A stretch of 64,000 nucleotides of DNA, taken from contig NZ_AULN01000012.1 in NCBI RefSeq assembly GCF_000422305.1, forward strand, positions 455,001-519,000, given 5' to 3'. The position numbers and the translations under genes are program-made. Below, piece by piece: positions 1 to 8,393 of this stretch. The stretch's first letter is position 1. The number at the start of each line of letters is the position of its first letter. The stretch is from Luteimonas mephitis DSM 12574. GTDB taxonomy: Bacteria > Pseudomonadota > Gammaproteobacteria > Xanthomonadales > Xanthomonadaceae. A model generated the notes under the pieces. That model was not told the DNA's origin and ran no database searches. It saw only the letters and a program-made list of their open reading frames with translations.

Positions 1-687
1 CTCGGCGATGGCTCGCAGTGGGGAATGCGGATCGAGTATGCGGTTCAGCCCAGCCCCGACGGGCTGGCGCAGGCCTACCTGATCGGCCGGGAGTTCGTCG
101 GCGGCAAGCCCAGTTGCCTGGTGCTGGGCGACAACATCTTCCACGGCCCCGGCCTGACTGCGCTGCTCAAGCGCGCCGACGCGCGCGAGCATGGCGCGAC
201 GGTGTTCGGCTACTGGGTTCGCGACCCGGAACGCTACGGCGTGGCCGAGTTCGGTGCCGATGGCAAGGTGGTCGGCCTCGAGGAAAAGCCGGAAAAGCCC
301 CGTTCCAACTACGCGGTGACGGGACTGTATTTCTACGACGGGCGTGCCAGCGACTTTGCCGCCGCGCTCAAGCCCTCACCTCGCGGCGAACTCGAGATCA
401 CCGATCTCAATCGCTGCTACCTTGAAGAAGACGACCTGCATCTCGAACAGCTCGGCCGTGGTTACGCCTGGCTCGACACCGGCACGCACGGTTCCCTGCT
501 GGAAGCCTCGAACTACATCCAGACGATCGAGGCACGCCAGGGCCTGCGCGTGTGCTGTCCCGAAGAGATCGCCTTCCACAGCGGCTGGATCGATGCCGGG
601 CAGCTCCGTGCCCTGGCGCAGCCACTGGTGAAGAACGGCTACGGGCGCTACCTGCTCGACCTGATCGAACGTGGATACGTCGCATGA
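1..687 (+). CDS. rmlA: glucose-1-phosphate thymidylyltransferase, 5' truncated
   Basis: RmlA joins glucose-1-phosphate and dTTP to make dTDP-glucose, the first step of dTDP-L-rhamnose synthesis for LPS or exopolysaccharide. The frame is open from base 1 and gives 228 residues; the family is about 290-295, so roughly the first 65 residues, with the nucleotide-binding glycine loop, lie outside the window. Visible family blocks are LGDGSQWG at the left edge, [15 protein letters not shown], and LGDNIFHG with the metal-binding Asp. The C-terminal helical part is complete. The stop overlaps the rmlC start (ATGA, 684-687), so the two are translationally coupled. rmlB is not in the window and probably lies upstream. 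Confidence 0.95.
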   Translation, partial: LGDGSQWGMRIEYAVQPSPDGLAQAYLIGREFVGGKPSCLVLGDNIFHGPGLTALLKRADAREHGATVFGYWVRDPERYGVAEFGADGKVVGLEEKPEKPRSNYAVTGLYFYDGRASDFAAALKPSPRGELEITDLNRCYLEEDDLHLEQLGRGYAWLDTGTHGSLLEASNYIQTIEARQGLRVCCPEEIAFHSGWIDAGQLRALAQPLVKNGYGRYLLDLIERGYVA

Positions 688-1241
688 AGCTGATTGAAAC
701 CGGGCTTCCGGGCTGCGTGGTGATCGAGCCGCAGGTGTTCGGCGACGCCCGCGGCGAGTTCTTCGAGTCCTTCAACCGCGACAAGCTCGCCGCACATGGG
801 CTTGAGCCGAATTTCGTGCAGGGCAACGTGTCCACCTCGACGCGTGGCGTGCTGCGCGGGCTGCACTACCAATGGCCCAAGCCGCAGGGCAAGTACGTGT
901 CGGTGCTCGACGGCGAGGTCTGGGACGTCGCGGTCGACATCCGCCGCGGCTCGCCGACGTTCGGCAAGTGGGAGGCAGTGCTGCTCAGCGGTGAGAACAA
1001 GCGACATTTCTGGATTCCGGAAGGCTTCGCGCACGGTTTCGCCGTGCTCAGCGAGCGCGCGACATTCACCTATCTGTGCACGCAGACCTACGATCGCGAC
1101 GCCGATGCCGGCATTCGCTGGGACGACCCGGCGCTGGCAATCGACTGGCCGGTGGCCGAGCCGGTGTTGTCGGACAAGGACATGCGCGCGCCGCTGCTTG
1201 CGGATGTCGCACCGGATCGGCTGCCGGTGTACGTACCTTGA
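684..1241 (+). CDS. rmlC: dTDP-4-dehydrorhamnose 3,5-epimerase
   Basis: RmlC epimerises dTDP-4-keto-6-deoxyglucose at C3 and C5, the third step of dTDP-L-rhamnose synthesis. The 185-residue product is the normal family size. The cupin core shows the hallmark [14 protein letters not shown], with the catalytic His in GLHYQ, followed by [20 protein letters not shown] and the [11 protein letters not shown] block. The ATG at 684 was chosen over upstream codons because it overlaps the rmlA stop and begins the conserved N-terminus. Its stop (1239-1241) overlaps the TTG start of rmlD, continuing the coupled rml operon. Confidence 0.96.
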   Translation: MKLIETGLPGCVVIEPQVFGDARGEFFESFNRDKLAAHGLEPNFVQGNVSTSTRGVLRGLHYQWPKPQGKYVSVLDGEVWDVAVDIRRGSPTFGKWEAVLLSGENKRHFWIPEGFAHGFAVLSERATFTYLCTQTYDRDADAGIRWDDPALAIDWPVAEPVLSDKDMRAPLLADVAPDRLPVYVP

Positions 1242-2146
1242 AAATCCTGCTGCTCGGCGGCAATGGCCAGCTTGGCACAGAGCTGCGGCGCAGCCTGCCA
1301 CCGCTCGGGAAAGTCGTGGTCGCAACGCGCAACGGCGTGCTCACGGACGGTTCGGCCTGCGAGGTCGCGGATCTTGACGATCCCCAAAGCCTGTCGGCGC
1401 TCATCGATCGCGTCGCGCCAAACCTGGTCGTCAATGCCGCGGCCCACACGGCCGTGGACCGCGCGGAAACGGAACCGGACGCGGCCATGCGTGCCAATGC
1501 CCTGGCGCCTGCGGCGATCGCGGCAGCCTGCGCGTCGCGCGATGCGTTGCTCGTCCATTACTCGACCGACTATGTCTTCGACGGCACCTCGGCGCGGCCG
1601 TACCGCGAGGACGATCCGACCGCGCCACTGGGCGTCTACGGAGCCAGCAAGCTGGCCGGCGAAATGGCCGTTCGCGACAGCGGCGCGCGCCACATGATCT
1701 TCCGTACGTCCTGGGTCTATGCCGCACACGGCCGCAACTTCCTGCTGACCATGCTGCGCCTGGCCGCCGAGCGCGACGAGCTGCGCGTGGTCGCCGACCA
1801 GGTCGGCAGTCCGACCTCCGCGGCGCACATCGCCGACACCACCGCGGCCATCCTCGCGCAGGGCGCACGCCAAAGCGGCCTGTGGCACCTGACCTGTACC
1901 GGGCAAACCAGCTGGCACGGCTTTGCCGATGCGATCATGGCGGGCGCGGTCGAGCGCGGGCTGCTCGACAAGGCGCCGGGGGTACTCCCGATTCCCACCA
2001 GTGATTATCCGACACCCGCCGCGCGACCCGCGTTCTCGGTGCTCGACAACAGCCGCCTGCAGGACGATTTCGGCCTGTCGGGAATGGATTGGCGCGATGC
2101 GCTGGCGCAAGTCCTGGATAGGCTGGCTGGTGGCGTCCGCGCCTGA
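1238..2146 (+). CDS. rmlD: dTDP-4-dehydrorhamnose reductase
   Basis: RmlD reduces dTDP-4-keto-rhamnose to dTDP-L-rhamnose with NAD(P)H, the last step of the pathway. The protein has 302 residues, near the family norm. A Rossmann glycine motif sits at the very N-terminus (LLGGNGQLGTEL), and the SDR catalytic YGASK follows at about residue 130. The start is TTG at 1238, because the glycine motif begins seven residues in and no ATG precedes it within the conserved region. TTG overlaps the rmlC stop, so it is coupled. A hairpin (2142-2163) overlaps the stop codon. Confidence 0.94.
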   Translation: MKILLLGGNGQLGTELRRSLPPLGKVVVATRNGVLTDGSACEVADLDDPQSLSALIDRVAPNLVVNAAAHTAVDRAETEPDAAMRANALAPAAIAAACASRDALLVHYSTDYVFDGTSARPYREDDPTAPLGVYGASKLAGEMAVRDSGARHMIFRTSWVYAAHGRNFLLTMLRLAAERDELRVVADQVGSPTSAAHIADTTAAILAQGARQSGLWHLTCTGQTSWHGFADAIMAGAVERGLLDKAPGVLPIPTSDYPTPAARPAFSVLDNSRLQDDFGLSGMDWRDALAQVLDRLAGGVRA

Positions 2147-2163
2147 TTCGTGCGCGAATCAGG
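2142..2163 (+). terminator. hairpin at the end of the rml operon
   Basis: A perfect 9-bp inverted repeat (CCTGATTCG / CGAATCAGG, loop TGCG) overlaps the rmlD stop codon. No U-tract follows, so this is at best a weak or factor-assisted terminator. Confidence 0.45.
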
Positions 2164-2355
2164 TAGCCGCGCCGTCTTCTCCCGCAGGGCGTTGGCGGCC
2201 AAGGCCGCGTTCCCGAAAAGCCGCGGATTGCCTGCTGTCGTCTACTTGCGCAGGATCGCACGCGCGCCTTGGAGGGGGTAAAGTCCGAGTTGCCGCAGCG
2301 CGGGGGCGCTGGCAGCGGCTTGCACGAGTGGCGGCATGCACAGGGGAAGGGGGAC

Positions 2356-4338
2356 ATGATGAAGACGCGCTGGCTGATGCTGCTGTTGGCGGCCTGGATG
2401 ACTGCGGCGACCGCGCAGGTGGACGTGGAACCCTACGTCCGCAAGGACAATTTCACGACGATCGAGATATCCCCCGACGGCAGGTACCTGGCGGCCACCG
2501 TCCCGAAGGAGGACCGGACGGGCGTCGTAGTGTTCCAGCGCAGCGACCTGAAGGTCACGGCGAGCTTCGCGCTCGGCAAGAACAGCCATGTAGATCGCGT
2601 CTGGTGGGTGAACCCGGAGCGCCTGGTGATCAGCATCTCGGAGAAGTTTGGCTTGCTGGCCGAGCCGCAGCCGACCGGGGAACTGTATGCGATCAATGCA
2701 AATGGCAAGGACGCCGAGATCCTCGTGGGCCAGCGCGTGGTCGGCGCCGGCGCGGGAACCCGCATCAACCCCAAGAAGCAGGAGAAGATCGCGGCGTTCA
2801 TGGTCGATGATCTGCGCGCCGACGACAAGGGTGTCATCGTTTCGGCCTGGCCGTTCAAGGACGATCCTTTCACGCGCGCGGAGCGGCTCGATGTCTATAG
2901 CGGAAGGAGGACGGTTGTCGCGCGCGCGCCGGTGCAGAATGCCGAATTCGTCACCGACGGGGCGGGCGAGGTGCGCTTCGCATACGGCGCCGGCAGCGAC
3001 AACGCCAACAAGCTCTACTACCGTGACGGGCGGGATGGCGAGTGGCGCCTGATCAATGACGAGCGTCTGAATCATCGTCGGGAATGGCCGCTGGGGTTCT
3101 CCAGCGACGGCAAGCTCGCCTATCTGAGATCCGAGCAACTCGAAGGACCCGATGCGATCGTGGCGTTCGACCCGGCAAGCGGTGAACGCAAGCCCTTGTT
3201 GCGTGACCCTGTCGTCGATCCTTCCGTCGTGCTGTACGCCGTGGATGGAAGTGCCCCGGTGGGCGTGATGTACCGTGGTGCACGCAGCAGGACCGCCTTC
3301 TTCGACGAGCACTCTGCTGATGCGATCCTGTATCGGAAGCTCGAGGCGACGTTCCCGGACCAGGAGGTCTACATCACCTCCCGGACCGATGACGGTGCGC
3401 TGGCGCTGGTTGAGGTAAGCAGCGACCGAAACCCGGGCGACTTCTACGTATTCGACATAAGCCATGGAAAGGTTGCGTACCTGCTCAGCCGTGGCAACTG
3501 GTTCGATCCGGACAAGATGGCACCCACGCGGGCCATCTCGCTGGGGGCGCGTGACGGTGTCCAGCTGCATGGATTCCTGACAACCCCGCTGGGCATCACG
3601 CAGAAGGCATTGCCTCTGGTCGTGTTTCCGCACGGTGGGCCCTTCGGCGTTTTCGAGACCAATCGCTTCAATACCGAAGTGCAGTTGCTGGCCAAGGCGG
3701 GCTACGCGGTCCTGCGTGTGAATTTTCGCGGATCAGGAAATTACGGTCGTGAGTTCCGGCAGTCCGGTGCCCTGCAATGGGGCGGCAGGATGCAGGACGA
3801 CCTGACCGATGCCACGCGCTGGGCAATCGCGCAGGGAATCGCGGATGCGGATCGGATATGCATTTATGGCGCGAGTTACGGCGGCTATGCCGCCTTGATG
3901 GGGGCAGCCAGGGAACCGGCGCTCTACCGCTGTGCGGCCGGTTACGTGGGCGTCTACGACTTGCCGATGATGACCTCGGCTGATCGGCGCAAAAGCAAGT
4001 CGCTGGCGACGTTCAATGACGAGTGGGTTGGCACGGACGTGGCCCTGCTGACCTCGGTGTCGCCGAACCGCTTGGCCGACAGGATCCGCGTGCCGGTATT
4101 CCTTGCCGCCGGTGGCGAGGACGAAATCGCGCCGATCGAGCACAGCCGCAAGATGGAAGCCGCATTGAGGCAGGCCGGCACGCCGGTCGAGTCGCTGTAC
4201 TACTCGAACGAAGGGCATGGCTTCTACGTGCAGGCGCATCGAGTCGAGTTCTATCAGCGCCTGCTGGCCTTCCTGGATCGAAACATCGGGGCGGCCCGAA
4301 CCAAAGGAGGGGGCAGTACCGACCAGACCGCACCGTAA
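2356..4338 (+). CDS. secreted S9 family (prolyl oligopeptidase-type) peptidase
   Basis: A serine peptidase of the acylaminoacyl-peptidase/dipeptidyl-peptidase group, predicted to act on peptides in the periplasm. The start at 2356 is an ATG-ATG pair behind a G-rich ribosome site and gives an ideal Sec signal peptide (hydrophobic LMLLLAAWMTAATAQ). The 660 residues comprise an N-terminal beta-propeller-like region and a C-terminal alpha/beta-hydrolase domain. Ser507 lies in GASYGGYAALMG, an acidic residue near 588-589 (GGEDEIAP) and His621 (NEGHGF) complete a triad. It stands alone, followed by the convergent POT transporter. By eye its codon choice is less GC-biased than that of its neighbours. 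Confidence 0.9.
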   Translation: MMKTRWLMLLLAAWMTAATAQVDVEPYVRKDNFTTIEISPDGRYLAATVPKEDRTGVVVFQRSDLKVTASFALGKNSHVDRVWWVNPERLVISISEKFGLLAEPQPTGELYAINANGKDAEILVGQRVVGAGAGTRINPKKQEKIAAFMVDDLRADDKGVIVSAWPFKDDPFTRAERLDVYSGRRTVVARAPVQNAEFVTDGAGEVRFAYGAGSDNANKLYYRDGRDGEWRLINDERLNHRREWPLGFSSDGKLAYLRSEQLEGPDAIVAFDPASGERKPLLRDPVVDPSVVLYAVDGSAPVGVMYRGARSRTAFFDEHSADAILYRKLEATFPDQEVYITSRTDDGALALVEVSSDRNPGDFYVFDISHGKVAYLLSRGNWFDPDKMAPTRAISLGARDGVQLHGFLTTPLGITQKALPLVVFPHGGPFGVFETNRFNTEVQLLAKAGYAVLRVNFRGSGNYGREFRQSGALQWGGRMQDDLTDATRWAIAQGIADADRICIYGASYGGYAALMGAAREPALYRCAAGYVGVYDLPMMTSADRRKSKSLATFNDEWVGTDVALLTSVSPNRLADRIRVPVFLAAGGEDEIAPIEHSRKMEAALRQAGTPVESLYYSNEGHGFYVQAHRVEFYQRLLAFLDRNIGAARTKGGGSTDQTAP

Positions 4339-4421
4339 CCCGCGACCAGATCATTGCGCCTGCGGAGAACCTGTCGACGCGGAGGGTGTCGCAACGATGC
4401 GTGCATCGCGCCTCGGTCGTG

Positions 4422-6188
4422 TTACTTCACCCCATGCATCATCCGCCGCAGCAGCGGCGCGGCGATGAACGCAACCGCCGCGCAGCCCAGGCCGATCCAC
4501 ATCATCAGCCAGAACAAGTGCGCGTACTTCGCCGAGGCCTGGGCGATGTCCATCACCTCGCCTTCGGGGACGTCGATCGCGGCGAGTTTGCCGAACAGCG
4601 CGGCCAGGGTTTCGGAGAACGCGGTGGCGAGGAACCAGGTGCCCATCATCAGGCTCATCACTCGCGGCACCGCGAGCTGGGTGACCGCGGACAGGCCCAC
4701 CGGCGACAGGCACATCTCGCCGATCTCCAGCACCAGATAGGCCAGCACCAGCCACCACACGCTGGCCATCTGCCCGGTCATGCCGACCTGCTGCGCGGCC
4801 CACGCCAGCGGGATGAACGACAGCCCGGCGAACACCAGCCCCCAGGCCGACTTCACCGGCTTCGACGGATCCAGCCCGCGCCGGTCGAGCCAGGCCCACA
4901 GGGCGGCGAAGATCGGCGCCAACAGCACCAGGAACAGTGCGCCGAGATAGGTCAGCGAGCCGGCGGTCTGCGGCAGCACCACGCAGTCGCGCACCAGCAG
5001 CACCAGCATCAGCGCGACCACCGCGATGAACAGTGCGCGCGGCGCGCCCGATGACGGGTTGCGGTCGGACATGTGCGCCGCGACCACGAACGACAGCGGC
5101 GCCAGCAGCAGCGATGCGATCGACCACGGCAGCGGCGTGCCGCCCTGGATCACCAGCGACGGCACGATGTCCTTGGTCAGCATGCGGTCGGTGAACGTCA
5201 CCCAGGAGCCGTAGGTCTGCTCGTACAGGGTGAAGAACACCAGCGCCATGAAGATCAGCGTCATCAGCGCGAACATCTGCTGCCGCTGCACCGGCGTGCA
5301 CTGGGTGCCGGTGAACCAGGCGAACCACAGCAGCACCACGCCCAGCACCACGATCATCAGCATCAGCGCCAGCGAAACCTGGCCGCCGAGTGCGAACGCC
5401 CCAGAGCCGGCCGCCCACATCAGCCACGCGACCGGCAGCACGCCGACGATGGCGAGCCCGTAGATCAGCCATTCGCGCGGCACCCCGGCAACGCGTTCGC
5501 GCAGGGTGTGCGGCGCCGACGGCTCGGCGTGGCCGTGCAGGTACTTCTGCCCCCACAGGAACATGCCCAGCCCGACCAGCATGCCGATGCCGGCCGCGCC
5601 GAAACCGTACTTCCAGCCGTAGACCTCGCCGAGGAAACCGCACACCAGCGAGGCGAACAGCGCACCGAGGTTGATGCCGGCGTAGAACAGCGAGAAGCCC
5701 GAGTCGCGGCGCGGATCGTTGTCGGCGTAGAGCTTGCCGACGATGGTGGAGATGTTGGGCTTGAGGAAGCCGACACCCATGATAATCAGCGCCAGCGAGA
5801 GGTAGGTAATGCGCAGCGCGCCCTCGTCGCGCACGACCTGGCCGCCGACGTTCACCGCCGCGTGACCTTCGAATGCCATCCCGAGATGGCCGAGGCACAG
5901 CAGGATGCCGCCGAACACCACCGCCTTGCGCATGCCCAGCCAGCGGTCGGCGAGCACGCCGCCGATCACCGGAATGCAATAGACAAGGCCGCCGTAGGCG
6001 CCGAGCAGGTCGAGCCCGGGGCCGTCGCCGAACAGGTGGTACTTGGTCAGGTACAGCAACAGCAGCGCCTTCATCCCGTAGAACGAGAAGCGCTCCCACA
6101 TCTCGGTGAAGAAGCAGACGTAGACGCCCTTGGGGTGGCCGAGGAAGTCCTCGCCGGCGGGGATTTCACTCGCGATGCTGGCGGCCAC
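4422..6188 (-). CDS. POT/PTR family proton-dependent oligopeptide transporter
   Basis: An inner-membrane MFS transporter that imports di- and tripeptides with protons. It has about 588 residues and roughly 14 hydrophobic segments, as for bacterial POT proteins. The family ExxER motif is present in helix 1 (FFTEMWERFSFYGM), as is GGVLADRWLG after helix 2. No ATG lies near the conserved N-terminus. GTG at 6188, behind a purine-rich ACGGAG, fits best. It diverges from the OPT transporter at 6298, and the 109-bp gap must hold both promoters. The two peptide importers flanked by two S9 peptidases suggest a peptide-scavenging role. Confidence 0.9.
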   Translation of the reverse strand: MAASIASEIPAGEDFLGHPKGVYVCFFTEMWERFSFYGMKALLLLYLTKYHLFGDGPGLDLLGAYGGLVYCIPVIGGVLADRWLGMRKAVVFGGILLCLGHLGMAFEGHAAVNVGGQVVRDEGALRITYLSLALIIMGVGFLKPNISTIVGKLYADNDPRRDSGFSLFYAGINLGALFASLVCGFLGEVYGWKYGFGAAGIGMLVGLGMFLWGQKYLHGHAEPSAPHTLRERVAGVPREWLIYGLAIVGVLPVAWLMWAAGSGAFALGGQVSLALMLMIVVLGVVLLWFAWFTGTQCTPVQRQQMFALMTLIFMALVFFTLYEQTYGSWVTFTDRMLTKDIVPSLVIQGGTPLPWSIASLLLAPLSFVVAAHMSDRNPSSGAPRALFIAVVALMLVLLVRDCVVLPQTAGSLTYLGALFLVLLAPIFAALWAWLDRRGLDPSKPVKSAWGLVFAGLSFIPLAWAAQQVGMTGQMASVWWLVLAYLVLEIGEMCLSPVGLSAVTQLAVPRVMSLMMGTWFLATAFSETLAALFGKLAAIDVPEGEVMDIAQASAKYAHLFWLMMWIGLGCAAVAFIAAPLLRRMMHGVK

Positions 6189-6297
6189 ATGCTGCTCCGT
6201 ACGGAATCCGCGCGAGTATAGCGGGCGCGCCCGGGCGCACTGGACTTGGCCCGGGGCAGCGATTAGCGTGTTGGGCTTTCGTGGACAGGGGTAGAAG

Positions 6298-8253
6298 ATG
6301 AACAAGCCGGCGACACGGCAACTCACGGTGCGGGCGGTCCTGCTGGCGGTCATCCTGGCGATGATCCTGGCCGCCGCCAATGCCTATCTCGGCCTGTTCG
6401 CCGGCCTGACCATCGCCACCGCGATTCCCGCGGCGGTGGTATCGATGGGCGTGCTGCGCCTGCTCGGCGGCGGCACGATCCTGGAGAACAACATCGTCCA
6501 GACCGGCGCCTCGGCCGGCTCGTCAATCGCCGCGGGTGTGATCTTCACCATCCCGGCACTGATCATCCTCGGCTACTGGCAGGACTTCCGCTACTCGTGG
6601 GTGCTGGCGATCGCCGGCCTCGGCGGCCTGCTCGGCGTGCTGTTCTCGGTGCCGCTGCGGCGCACGATGATCGTCGAGGAGCCACTGCCGTTCCCCGAGG
6701 GCAAGGCGGCGGCCGAAGTGCTCAAGGCCGGTGACAACCCGGGGCCGGGGCTGAAGATCCTGGCGCTGTCGGGCGTGATCGGCGCAGCGGTGAAACTGGC
6801 CGCGGCCAGCGGCCTGCGCATGATCCCCGACAGCGCGATCGGCGCCGGCTTCCTCGGCAAGTACCTGGGTTACATGGGCACCGGCCTGTCGCCTGCGCTG
6901 CTGGGCGTGGGCTACATCGTCGGCCTCAACGTCGGCATCGTGGTGGTGTCGGGCAGCATCCTGTCGTTCAACATCGCGATCCCGATCTACCACTCGTTCT
7001 TCATGGACAGCGACCCGGCGTTGGCCGCCTCGGTGGCCGGTGCGGGCGCGGCCGACATTGCCGGGGCGATCTGGTCGGCCAAGATCCGCTATCTCGGCGT
7101 CGGCACCATGCTGATCGGCGGGGTGTGGACGTTGTTCTCGCTGCGCAAGTCGCTCGCGTCCGGCATCAAGAGCGGCTTTGCCGCCGCGCGCAAGGGCGCC
7201 GGCGCAGTTGTCGCCGAAACCGACCGCGACCTGCCGATGAAGTGGATGCTGGTGGCGCTGGTGGCCTTCGTGGTGCCGCTGGGCCTGCTGTACCAGGCGA
7301 TCGTCGACCAGTGGATGGTGAGCATCCCGATGACCATCATCATGATCGTCGCCGGATTTTTGTTCGTGTCGGTGTCGGCATATCTCGCCGGCCTGGTGGG
7401 TTCGTCGAACAATCCCGTGTCGGGTATCACCATCGCCACCATCCTGTTCGCCTCGGTGGTGCTGATGCTCCTGCTCGGGCGCGATTCGCCGATCGGGGCG
7501 GTCGCCGCGATCATGATCGGCGCGGTGGTGTGCTGCGCGGCCGCGGTGGGCGGCGACAACCTGCAGGACCTCAAGGCCGGCTACATCGTCGGCGCCACGC
7601 CGTGGAAGCAGCAGCTGATGCTGGCGATCGGCGCATTCTCGTGCGCGCTGATCATGGCGCCGGTGCTGAACCTGTTGGCAACCGCATACGGCATCGGTGC
7701 ACCCACGCCGGATCGTCCGCAGTCGCTGGCGGCGCCGCAGGCCACCCTGATGGCGTCGGTGGCCAAGGGCATGTTCGGCGGCGAACTGCCGTGGACGATG
7801 ATCGGCATCGGTGTCGGCATCGGCGCGGCGATCATCGCGTTCGACGAATGGCTCAAGGCGCGCAAGTCCAGCTTCCGCGTGCCGGTGCTGGCCGCAGCGA
7901 TCGGCATCTACCTGCCGCTGGAACTGATGGTGCCGATCTTCATCGGTGGTCTGCTGTCGTACCTGGTCGAGCGCAGGAAGGGCCTGAAGAAGGGTGACGA
8001 GGAAGCGCGCGATCGCATCCACCGACCCGGCACCCTGTTCTCCGCCGGCCTGATCACCGGCGAGGCGCTGATGGGCATCGCCATCGCGATCCCGATCGTG
8101 GTGTCCGAACGCGCCGACGTGCTGGCGCTGCCGGAACAGTTCCAGTTCGGCCAGCTGGCCGGCCTGGCGGTGCTGGTCGTGGTCGGCTGGCTGCTGTATC
8201 GCAGCGGCGCGAAGAAGAACGCGCTCGGCGACGCCGAACCCGGCCCGATGTAA
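6298..8253 (+). CDS. OPT family oligopeptide transporter
   Basis: A polytopic inner-membrane protein of the oligopeptide transporter superfamily, predicted to take up peptides or metal-chelate complexes. The 651 residues contain about 14-16 hydrophobic helices separated by short loops. Bacterial OPT features include the N-terminal NAYLGLFAGLTIATAIPAAV block and the glycine-rich GDNLQDLKAGYIVGATPWKQQ segment in the middle, both typical of the family. The ATG at 6298 follows a GGACAGGGG ribosome site. The next gene, a secreted S9 peptidase, is on the same strand after a 140-bp gap holding a dispersed repeat. Confidence 0.9.
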   Translation: MNKPATRQLTVRAVLLAVILAMILAAANAYLGLFAGLTIATAIPAAVVSMGVLRLLGGGTILENNIVQTGASAGSSIAAGVIFTIPALIILGYWQDFRYSWVLAIAGLGGLLGVLFSVPLRRTMIVEEPLPFPEGKAAAEVLKAGDNPGPGLKILALSGVIGAAVKLAAASGLRMIPDSAIGAGFLGKYLGYMGTGLSPALLGVGYIVGLNVGIVVVSGSILSFNIAIPIYHSFFMDSDPALAASVAGAGAADIAGAIWSAKIRYLGVGTMLIGGVWTLFSLRKSLASGIKSGFAAARKGAGAVVAETDRDLPMKWMLVALVAFVVPLGLLYQAIVDQWMVSIPMTIIMIVAGFLFVSVSAYLAGLVGSSNNPVSGITIATILFASVVLMLLLGRDSPIGAVAAIMIGAVVCCAAAVGGDNLQDLKAGYIVGATPWKQQLMLAIGAFSCALIMAPVLNLLATAYGIGAPTPDRPQSLAAPQATLMASVAKGMFGGELPWTMIGIGVGIGAAIIAFDEWLKARKSSFRVPVLAAAIGIYLPLELMVPIFIGGLLSYLVERRKGLKKGDEEARDRIHRPGTLFSAGLITGEALMGIAIAIPIVVSERADVLALPEQFQFGQLAGLAVLVVVGWLLYRSGAKKNALGDAEPGPM

Positions 8254-8261
8254 CCCGCTTC

Positions 8262-8358
8262 GAAGCCCTCCCTTTCGAGGGAAGGTTGGGTAGGGACGGG
8301 GTTGCTTTGAATCGACAACCCCATCCCCATCACGGCCTTCCCCTTTGGGGGAAGGAGA
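8262..8358. repeat. dispersed palindromic repeat between opt and S9 peptidase
   Basis: This intergenic stretch contains two outward-facing arms: a G-rich half at 8275-8302 and its C-rich partner (CAACCCCATCCCCA) at 8316-8329. A perfect 8-bp hairpin CCTTCCCC/GGGGAAGG follows at 8336-8355. It resembles degraded REP-type intergenic elements. It ends just before the S9 peptidase ribosome site. Confidence 0.5.
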
Positions 8359-8393
8359 AAGCCCTTGCAGCATCCGCAATTCCAGGAGTCGTC

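Noticed and set aside
2356..4338. Recent horizontal transfer of the first S9 peptidase
   Set aside because: Codon choice looks less GC-biased by eye, but there are no mobile-element remains or repeats, and I could not compute composition. It is left as a remark only.
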